Assembly: GCA_937890875.1 (NCBI GenBank)
Contig: CALAEB010000498.1
Coordinates: 1 to 6,463 of the forward strand
Reading direction: 5' to 3'
DNA length: 6,463 nucleotides
From: an uncultured Anaerolineaceae bacterium
GTDB lineage: Bacteria; Chloroflexota; Anaerolineae; Anaerolineales; Anaerolineaceae
Both the position numbers and the translations under genes were made by a program. Below, in pieces: positions 1 to 5,275 of the stretch (position 1 is the first letter of the stretch; each line of letters opens with the position of its first letter). The notes below the pieces were generated by a model. It did not search any database and was not told where the DNA came from. It was given only the letters and a program-made list of their open reading frames with translations.

Positions 1-1
1 C

Positions 2-760
2 CTGGATTCAATCTACAGTTCCGGGGGATCCCTCGATTTTACCGTGAAACTTGGTGAGCAGATTCTGACGCCATTAACCGGAACCCAGCGGGTGGATTAC
101 ATGACCAGCCAATATGAACCGCAGCAATCCGCTGATGTCTGGCGCAGTTTAGGCATTTATTATTTTGGCCCTTCCGTTGATACGCTGACTGTGACCACTT
201 CCTGGGAGGAGCGGGATGAGTATACAATCGTTTCAGTGGACAGGCTGCTGATCGTTCCCCGCCGGATCACGGATTTATCCCTTTTGAACAATTTGCCCAC
301 GTCCGGTACGCGATATGTCATCGATGATCTTCAAGCGGATATCCTGGCCGGGGATTATTTGATTACGCAGAAAGAACAGACAAGCTGGGATGACCGGTAT
401 CAATTGGTGATGAATCCGAAAATCGACGTCACCGTCACTTATTCGATGAAGGAACCCTGGCCGATCGGAAATTATCAGGTTTTTGTCTGGATGCCGGGCA
501 GCAAAGGCGGGATTACCGCATCGGTGAAGCTCTTTGTGGACAATGTTGTGCTGGCGGCGGATTCCGGCGAGGAAACAATTTCATTGACGGCGCCTGCTTC
601 CGCGGAGGGAGCCTGGATCCCCGTCGGCAGCTGGACGACCGACCGGTATTATGAACGTCCGCGGAAATTTAAGATAACGTTCGAAATCCCGGCAGATTCG
701 TCCGGTGAATTCCCGGTGGATGCGATCGCGTTTGTTCATAACGGATTTTCCGGCGAATGA
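2..760 (+). CDS. Golvesin/Xly-like tandem-domain protein, C-terminal part (5' end outside window)
   Basis: The reading frame is open from the window edge to the TGA at 758-760, giving 252 visible residues. The GTG at 44 is internal to this frame, so the true start lies upstream. The visible part is beta-rich and appears to contain two related domains. The first is cut at its start (about residues 1-87) and has a VWRSLGIYYF segment. The second (about 104-248) opens with a YVIDDLQAD-like strand, then has GNYQVFVWMPG, then a WIPVGSWTTDRYY segment, and ends in VDAIAFVHN. This order, with an initial 'DD/DN' strand, a 'G-Y-V-W-P' strand and a 'W-x-x-x-G' strand, resembles the golvesin C-terminal/Xly carbohydrate-binding-like family of beta-sandwich modules, usually found on secreted or cell-surface proteins. 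No catalytic domain is visible; one may lie in the missing N-terminal part. The domain call is from pattern memory and is moderate. Ligand and role are unknown. Confidence 0.6.
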   Translation: MDSIYSSGGSLDFTVKLGEQILTPLTGTQRVDYMTSQYEPQQSADVWRSLGIYYFGPSVDTLTVTTSWEERDEYTIVSVDRLLIVPRRITDLSLLNNLPTSGTRYVIDDLQADILAGDYLITQKEQTSWDDRYQLVMNPKIDVTVTYSMKEPWPIGNYQVFVWMPGSKGGITASVKLFVDNVVLAADSGEETISLTAPASAEGAWIPVGSWTTDRYYERPRKFKITFEIPADSSGEFPVDAIAFVHNGFSGE

Positions 761-776
761 GCCGGGCTGTTTTTTT
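750..776 (+). terminator. Probable intrinsic terminator of the golvesin-like gene
   Basis: CCGGC (750-754) pairs with GCCGG (761-765) around a six-base loop that includes the stop codon. A run of seven T (770-776) follows after four bases. The stem is only 5 bp but all G-C. The overlap with the stop codon makes it somewhat unusual, so confidence is moderate. Confidence 0.5.
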
Positions 777-798
777 GCGGAAAGCTGAAATTTAAGAA

Positions 799-864
799 AA
801 AGTGTGTTCTGAGGTTCTCTATCTTTCGTTTTGTGAAAAACAGAGGAACCACAGCGCACACTTT
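799..864. repeat. Imperfect long inverted repeat
   Basis: The arms are 799-820 and 842-864. The outer 8 bp are perfect (AAAGTGTG with CACACTTT). Further in, CTG and GGTT blocks and a CTCT/AGAG block pair, interrupted by two small mismatches and one bulge. The 21-nt apex can form a further TTTC/GAAA stem (824-827 with 835-838). No T-run follows on either strand, so it is not a standard intrinsic terminator. It lies between the upstream gene's terminator and the next promoter. It could be a REP- or MITE-like repeat or a relic. Copy number in the genome cannot be judged from this window. Confidence 0.55.
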
Positions 865-970
865 CTATCCAAAAGGGCGATCCATATTTTAGTTAAAGTG
901 TCAAAAGTCAAATTGCTAAAATTTCGGATAGTCAGCTTAAATGTTGTTCGCTGTTCAGCTTTTTTTAAGG

Positions 971-976
971 TATAAT
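971..976 (+). promoter_or_regulatory. Candidate sigma-70 -10 box
   Basis: A perfect TATAAT lies in an AT-rich stretch. No good -35 hexamer sits 16-18 bp upstream; the nearest candidates (TTCGCT at 947-952, TTGTTC at 944-949) are weak or badly spaced. If used, it would start a transcript near 982-984 that runs through the structured leader towards recX. A second, weaker pair downstream (TTGACT 1055-1060, GATACG 1077-1082, 16-bp spacer) is possible. Confidence 0.4.
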
Positions 977-981
977 AATTA

Positions 982-1267
982 AGAATAGAATAGAACAAAT
1001 CGATGCAGTCAAGTTGCAGCGGTTTAAAATTGGATTTGAATATATTAGTCTTTTTTGACTAATTTGTAACTGAAACGATACGGCATATCGGGTAAAGCTG
1101 TCCTGAAGATGTTTTACCCGATAAAAGAAAAAATAATTCGAGGTAATTCTGCGAAATCGCTCATATTCGTGGAGCAGAATTTATATTAATATTTGAACGT
1201 TTTTATTGCCGAAAAGTTTCAATGAATTTTAAACCGTCAGGACGATTGTCATTTGACGGTTTTTTTT
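982..1267 (+). ncRNA. Candidate structured leader RNA or small RNA upstream of recX
   Basis: No known RNA family is recognised. The visible complementarities form a coherent nested fold. A closing helix of 12 bp joins 1020-1031 to 1225-1236. Inside it are a 7-bp hairpin (1044-1050 with 1057-1063, T6 loop), a 6-bp helix (1071-1076 with 1216-1221), a 4x4 internal loop and a 5-bp helix (1081-1085 with 1207-1211). These enclose an 11-bp hairpin (1086-1096 with 1113-1123) and an 8-bp hairpin (1145-1152 with 1174-1181). The 3' strand of the closing helix overlaps the 5' arm of the terminator hairpin at 1231-1262, so the two cannot both form fully. That is riboswitch- or attenuator-like geometry. 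The 5' end is inferred from the TATAAT box, the 3' end from the T-tract. It may be a cis-acting leader of recX/rny or a separate terminated small RNA. The pairings are seen; function and conservation are not. Confidence 0.4.
1231..1267 (+). terminator. Terminator-like hairpin with T8 tract abutting the recX start
   Basis: AAACCGTCA (1231-1239) pairs with TGACGGTTT (1254-1262), 9 bp. A small GAC/GTC stem (1241-1243 with 1248-1250) can extend it inside the loop. Eight T (1260-1267) run into the ATG at 1268. It looks like an intrinsic terminator, but it sits where the ribosome-binding site of recX should be. It either ends an upstream transcript or acts as an attenuator. Confidence 0.6.
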
Positions 1268-1909
1268 ATGGAAGAAAAGACGATTACAAAACTGGCAGTT
1301 CAGAAAAACAATACGCGGCGCGTTAATGTTTTTCTAGATGAGAAGTTCGCCTTTGGCGTTTCCCGCATGGCGGGAAGAAGGCTTCAAATCGGGCAGAAGC
1401 TTTCTCAGCCTGAAATTGATCAGTTGCTTTCTGAGGATGAAGATGAAGTGGTCCGTGAGAAAGCATTGGATTTGTTAAAATTGCGTCCGCTGACGGAGAA
1501 GGAGCTCAGAAAAAAACTTCTGGCTAAAGGGTTTGAATCTGAACGGATTGAACGGGTGATCGATCAGTTCAAGGAGTCCGAACGGATCGATGATCAAAAA
1601 TTCTCGGCGCTGTGGGTTGAGAACCGCAGGGCGCTCCATCCGAGAAGTCAGCGAATGATCGCTTATGAACTTCGGCAGAAGGGCATTGCAGAGGAAATTA
1701 TCCTCGATTCTTTGCAGAATGTTGAAGATGACCAAACAGCTTTCGATTTAGCTTTTCGATATTCAAAACGGCTTGCCAATTTGGATTGGCAGACCTTTCG
1801 AAAACGGCTTGGAGGCTACCTGGCAAGAAAAGGGTATGATTTTGAAACAATCGATTTGGTGACCCGCCGGATCTGGTCTGAAACAATTGAATCTGAAAAG
1901 GATCGGTAA
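1268..1909 (+). CDS. recX: Regulatory protein RecX
   Basis: RecX binds RecA filaments in the cytoplasm and modulates, usually inhibits, recombination and SOS activity. The 213-residue product is within the usual RecX size range. After an N-terminal beta segment (about residues 5-35, including VNVFLDEKFAFGVS) come three helical repeats. The first is about 64-103 and contains ALDLLKLRPLTEKELRKKL, the most typical RecX stretch. The second is about 106-148 (RIDDQKFSALWVENR). The third is about 156-205 (FRKRLGGYLARKGYDFETI). The start at ATG 1268 fits the family N-terminus, but it follows directly on a T8 tract and has no Shine-Dalgarno. An in-frame TTG at 1253 has AGGA at 1239-1242 ten bases upstream and would add five residues. 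Rny begins 23 nt downstream, suggesting co-transcription. RecA, often the upstream neighbour of recX, is absent here. Confidence 0.88.
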   Translation: MEEKTITKLAVQKNNTRRVNVFLDEKFAFGVSRMAGRRLQIGQKLSQPEIDQLLSEDEDEVVREKALDLLKLRPLTEKELRKKLLAKGFESERIERVIDQFKESERIDDQKFSALWVENRRALHPRSQRMIAYELRQKGIAEEIILDSLQNVEDDQTAFDLAFRYSKRLANLDWQTFRKRLGGYLARKGYDFETIDLVTRRIWSETIESEKDR

Positions 1910-1932
1910 AATTTTATTTAAGGAATGAAAAT

Positions 1933-3558
1933 ATGATGATCAATACTTTTTTTAAGACGGGAGCAGCAGCGTTTCAGTTGGCTGCTCCTGGAGAGGCAAG
2001 ACCCTTACCGGTAGAAGAACCCGGCATATCATTGGTCTTGATAATCAGCCTGTCGGTTATTCTTTGCCTGGCTGTAATTGCGGCAGCGACTTATTTTCTA
2101 TCCCATTATCTCAATGGAAAATTCGTGAAGGCACAGCAGCTTGACGCGGATAATATTATTTTGAGCAGCCGGGAAAAAGCGCAGCTGATTGAATCGGAGG
2201 CTAAAGGCAATGCGATCAAGATCCTGAAAGATGCTGAAACCGATATCCAGAAGCGGCGCGGGGAGCTGACCCGTGAGGATGACCGGCTGCAGAAACGCCG
2301 GACTGATCTGGATCACCGGATCGAAAAACTGGAACAGCGGGAATCGAATCTGAACAAACGGCAGAGCACGCTGGACAAGCGAATGAACGAGCTCGAGAAG
2401 ATGTCCACCAAACAACTGGAAGAACTGCAGAAAATCGCCAGTATGACGACGGACGAGGCCAAACAGGTTTTGCTGGAAAAGGTGGAGAAAGAATCCCGGA
2501 ATGATATGGCCCGGATTATCCGCCAGATTGAGCAGGAAGCGCGGGTTGAGGGCGATAAGAAAGCCCGGGAGATCATTGCGACGGCAATTCAGCGTGTCGC
2601 CTCTGATCAGGTCAATGAAGTGACCACTTCGATTGTGAATCTGCCCGGTGAGGAGATGAAGGGACGCATCGTCGGCCGGAACGGCCGGAACATCCGCGCT
2701 TTTGAGCAGGCGGCTGGCGTGGACGTGATCGTGGATGACACTCCGGAAGCGGTGATGATTTCATGTTTTGACCCGATCCGCCGGGAAATTGCCCGCCGGG
2801 CTTTGGACCGCCTGATTCAGGATGGCAGAATCCATCCGGCGAATATTGAGAAAGTTCTGAACGATGAGGAGCGGGAAGTGCAGCGCCTGATCGTTGAAGC
2901 CGGTGAGCAAGCGGCTTTTGACGCCGGTGTTGTCGGGCTGCACCCGGAAATTACCAAAATGCTGGGCCGGCTGAAATACCGGACTTCCTACGGTCAGAAC
3001 CAGCTTGCGCACGCGGTGGAAGTTGCCAAACTTTCTTCCGTGATTGCATCCGAGTTGGGCGCCAATGTTGAAATCGCGCGGCTGGGCGCGTTGCTGCATG
3101 ACCTCGGGAAATCGATGGATCATAATACTGAAGGGACGCACGCGAAAATTGGGGCGGAGTTTGCCAGACGCTATGGCGTAAACGCCAAAGCCGTGAATAT
3201 TATTGAAAGCCATCACCATGAAGTGGATCAGGAAAGCGTTGAAGCGGTGATCGTGGAAGCTGCGGATGCGATTTCCGGCGCGCGCCCCGGGGCAAGACGG
3301 GAAGACCTTGAACAGTACATCAAGCGGCTGCATGCATTGGAAGAAATTGCCAATTCACATCAGGGCGTTCAGAATTCCTTTGCGATTCAAGCCGGCCGTG
3401 AAATCCGGATTATTGTCACGCCGGATGAAGTGGACGATCTGGCAGCGACCTACATGGCTCGTGATATCGCGCATCAGGTTGAGGAAACCATGCAATATCC
3501 GGGGCAGATCAAAGTGACTGTCATCCGGGAAACCCGGGCGGTGGAATACGCAAAATAA
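1933..3558 (+). CDS. rny: Ribonuclease Y
   Basis: RNase Y is a membrane-anchored endoribonuclease that initiates mRNA decay. The 541-residue product shows the full family order. There is a transmembrane helix at about 31-56, then a long charged coiled coil (about 65-225). The KH RNA-binding domain (about 236-300) has its GxxG loop as GRNG (248-251), followed by VDDTPEAVMISCFDPIRREIARRAL. The HD phosphohydrolase domain has likely metal ligands H360, H389-D390 (HDLGK), the H427-H429 cluster and D445. The conserved C-terminal domain follows to about 535. A clear AGGA (1921-1924) lies 8 nt before ATG 1933; ATG 1936 is an equally possible start. About 30 residues precede the membrane helix, more than in Bacillus RNase Y, where the helix starts near residue 1. 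The gene follows recX by 23 nt and ends at a strong terminator. The identification is firm; the alternative start alters only one residue. Confidence 0.96.
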   Translation: MMINTFFKTGAAAFQLAAPGEARPLPVEEPGISLVLIISLSVILCLAVIAAATYFLSHYLNGKFVKAQQLDADNIILSSREKAQLIESEAKGNAIKILKDAETDIQKRRGELTREDDRLQKRRTDLDHRIEKLEQRESNLNKRQSTLDKRMNELEKMSTKQLEELQKIASMTTDEAKQVLLEKVEKESRNDMARIIRQIEQEARVEGDKKAREIIATAIQRVASDQVNEVTTSIVNLPGEEMKGRIVGRNGRNIRAFEQAAGVDVIVDDTPEAVMISCFDPIRREIARRALDRLIQDGRIHPANIEKVLNDEEREVQRLIVEAGEQAAFDAGVVGLHPEITKMLGRLKYRTSYGQNQLAHAVEVAKLSSVIASELGANVEIARLGALLHDLGKSMDHNTEGTHAKIGAEFARRYGVNAKAVNIIESHHHEVDQESVEAVIVEAADAISGARPGARREDLEQYIKRLHALEEIANSHQGVQNSFAIQAGREIRIIVTPDEVDDLAATYMARDIAHQVEETMQYPGQIKVTVIRETRAVEYAK

Positions 3559-3565
3559 AGCATGC

Positions 3566-3609
3566 CTGAGCATAAAAAAAACCGCATTTGCGGTTTTTTT
3601 TATGCTCAG
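3566..3609. terminator. Bidirectional intrinsic terminator between rny and argH
   Basis: This is a perfect 20-bp palindrome: arm 3566-3585 pairs with 3590-3609 around the loop ATTT. The core is CCGC/GCGG next to the loop, flanked by A8 on one side and T8 (3594-3601) on the other. Read on either strand, a GC hairpin is followed by eight U, so it can terminate both rny (+) and the convergent argH (-). It begins 8 nt after the rny stop. Confidence 0.93.
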
Positions 3610-3640
3610 ATCTTTAATCCGGCAGCCGTGATGACCATTC

Positions 3641-5029
3641 TCAGTCGGCTGATTCAATTATTTTTTCCGCGAGCGCGATCTGTTTCAAAACCTGTTCCCG
3701 GGAGGTTCCGCCCCAGCTGCATCGCCGGCTGATGGCAGCTTCCAGCGAAAAGATTTCAGTGATATTCGCGTCAAACAACGGCGAGATCTCCTGCCAGCCG
3801 GCCAGCGGAATTTCCGCCAGGTCGATTCCTTTGGTTTCTGCAAGTTTGACTGCTTTGCCGACAACATGGTGTGCTTCGCGGAAGGGCATGCCTTTTTTGA
3901 CCAGGTAATCAGCCACGTCAGTTGCCAGCGCCTGTGTGTTAATCTTCCGGCGGCATTGTTCCGGATGGACAGTCAGCGTCTTCAGGACACCGCTCATTAC
4001 AGCCATTACCAGCCCGGCGGTATCCGCCGCTCCGAATACCAGCATTTTGTCGTCCTGCAGATCTTTATCATACGCTGAAGGAAGCCCCTTCAGTGTGGTC
4101 AGCATTGCGCATAGTCTTCCGGTTAATCCGCCGCTTTTGCCGCGGATCAGTTCCAGCGAATCGGGATTTTTCTTCTGCGGCATCAGACTGGAGCCGGTAG
4201 AAAATTGATCGTCAAGTGTGATATATCCGAATTCCATCGTTGAGTAGAGGATCAGCGCTTCAGCGCAGCGGCTTAAATGCATTCCCAGCATGGAGGCCCA
4301 ATAAAGGAAATCACACACAAAATCCCGATCGGATACGCTGTCCAGGCTGTTCGGTGCGGGAGAGGCAAAGCCGAGTTCCGCAGCCAGTTTAAAGCGGTCC
4401 ACCGGATATGCGGTTCCCGCCAGCGCGCCGCAGCCTAAAGGCAGCGAATCCGCGCCGTGGATGGTTTCTTTCAGCCGTTGTTTATCCCGCTCCAGCGCCC
4501 AAAAATGAGACAGCCACCAATGACTCAGCAGGATCGGCTGCGCCTGCTGAAAATGGGTGTAGCCAGAGAGAATGATATCGAGATCGGTTCGGGCACGTTC
4601 AAGGAACGCTTTCTGCAGCTCGACGATCTGGGCGGAAAGGCCGCTGCCCGCATTCTTTATCCAGAGACGGAAATCGGTCACAACCTGATCATTCCGGCTG
4701 CGTCCGGTGTGCAGTTTTCCGCCGTTGGGGCCGATCAATTCCGTCAACCGCCGTTCGACTGCCGTGTGGATATCTTCATCGGTTGACCGGTAAACAAAGC
4801 TGTTGTTTGAAAGCTCTTCGGAGATCCGTTCCAGTCCGTCACGGATTTGCGTGAATTCCGTTTCGGAAAGGACGCCGGCGTCACAAATTGCCCGCGCCCA
4901 GGCGATACTGCCGCGGACATCTTCCTGCGCCATTCTTTTATCAATATCCAGGCTTTGATTCAGTTTGGTCATTGAAATATCCAAAACTGAGTCCAATCTT
5001 CCTCCGCTCCACAACGCTTTTTCTGTCAT
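3641..5029 (-). CDS. argH: Argininosuccinate lyase
   Basis: ArgH cleaves argininosuccinate to arginine and fumarate, the last step of arginine biosynthesis, as a cytoplasmic homotetramer. The 462-residue length is normal for the family. The conserved regions of the fumarase/argininosuccinate-lyase superfamily are all present. HTGRSRND lies at 107-114. GYTHFQQAQP lies at 156-165, with H159 in the expected catalytic region. The flexible signature loop TGSSLMPQKKNPD lies at 278-290 and carries the catalytic serine. The N-terminal LWSGGRLD segment (6-13) is also typical. The ATG at 5027-5029 has AAGGAG nine bases upstream, a good ribosome-binding site. The gene lies downstream of argG on the same strand, but 246 nt apart, and converges with rny. 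Nothing appears missing or disrupted. Confidence 0.97.
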   Translation of the reverse strand: MTEKALWSGGRLDSVLDISMTKLNQSLDIDKRMAQEDVRGSIAWARAICDAGVLSETEFTQIRDGLERISEELSNNSFVYRSTDEDIHTAVERRLTELIGPNGGKLHTGRSRNDQVVTDFRLWIKNAGSGLSAQIVELQKAFLERARTDLDIILSGYTHFQQAQPILLSHWWLSHFWALERDKQRLKETIHGADSLPLGCGALAGTAYPVDRFKLAAELGFASPAPNSLDSVSDRDFVCDFLYWASMLGMHLSRCAEALILYSTMEFGYITLDDQFSTGSSLMPQKKNPDSLELIRGKSGGLTGRLCAMLTTLKGLPSAYDKDLQDDKMLVFGAADTAGLVMAVMSGVLKTLTVHPEQCRRKINTQALATDVADYLVKKGMPFREAHHVVGKAVKLAETKGIDLAEIPLAGWQEISPLFDANITEIFSLEAAISRRCSWGGTSREQVLKQIALAEKIIESAD

Positions 5030-5038
5030 TGAAACCGA

Positions 5039-5044
5039 CTCCTT
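5039..5044 (-). promoter_or_regulatory. Ribosome-binding site of argH
   Basis: Read on the minus strand this is AAGGAG, nine bases before the ATG. It supports the chosen argH start. It overlaps a short tandem repeat of CAAAGG units (5041-5052, read on the minus strand). Confidence 0.75.
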
Positions 5045-5107
5045 TGCCTTTGGGTACCTTGTCCGTTAATTCGGATTTTGAAAAGGACTGCAAACTTTTT
5101 CGCCTAT

Positions 5108-5135
5108 ATTCGAAAGGAACATCCAGATTTCGAAT
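5108..5135. repeat. 8-bp perfect inverted repeat in the argH leader
   Basis: ATTCGAAA (5108-5115) pairs with TTTCGAAT (5128-5135) across a 12-nt loop. It lies about 80 nt upstream of the argH start on the minus strand. It could be an RNA hairpin in the argG-argH intercistronic region or a DNA operator for a dimeric regulator. It does not match an ARG box that I recognise. Confidence 0.45.
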
Positions 5136-5188
5136 TGCCGCCGTTATTTGGCCGGTATGTCTAAAGTTGAATTGCAGAAAGCAGAAAC

Positions 5189-5233
5189 TGTTATTCTATT
5201 TGTTGCGTATTCCGCGCAACAAATAGAATAACA
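5189..5233. repeat. 19-bp perfect inverted repeat between argG and argH
   Basis: Arm 5189-5207 pairs perfectly with 5215-5233 around a 7-nt loop, with GC pairs next to the loop and AT-rich outer pairs. On the argG strand it lies about 43 nt past the argG stop. The bases that follow (GTTTCTGCTTTCTG) hold only short T-runs, so it would be a weak or atypical intrinsic terminator. It may partly terminate argG, protect the argG 3' end, or act as a processing site within an argGH transcript. A smaller hairpin (5248-5253 with 5265-5270) sits between it and the argG stop. Confidence 0.6.
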
Positions 5234-5275
5234 AATACTCATTTTTCAGGTATTCAATCCGCTGATACCTAAGCC

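Noticed and set aside
950..966. GCTGTTCAGC followed by T7 looked like a terminator
   Set aside because: The hairpin would need a two-base loop, and wider pairings give only 4 bp. The T-run is more likely part of the AT-rich promoter region.
1003..1062. 19-codon reading frame just after the candidate promoter
   Set aside because: There is no ribosome-binding site and no recognisable peptide. A frame this short is expected by chance.
1109..1189. 26-codon reading frame in the recX leader (possible leader peptide)
   Set aside because: It has an ATG, but no convincing Shine-Dalgarno and no run of regulatory codons. It lies across two strong hairpins, so the structured-RNA reading fits better. 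It remains an alternative basis for attenuation.
761..1267. tRNA, CRISPR array, insertion sequence or toxin-antitoxin pair in the gap
   Set aside because: No tRNA arm consensus, no regularly spaced direct repeats, no transposase fragment and no paired small genes are visible on either strand.
2761..3333. Long open frame antisense to rny
   Set aside because: It lies entirely opposite the conserved KH and HD coding region of rny. The product has no recognisable domain and is a shadow of that gene.
5051..5070. GGTACC within the argH leader suggested a T-box
   Set aside because: The T-box sequence AGGGTGGTACCGCG is not present, and there is no specifier stem or downstream terminator before argH.
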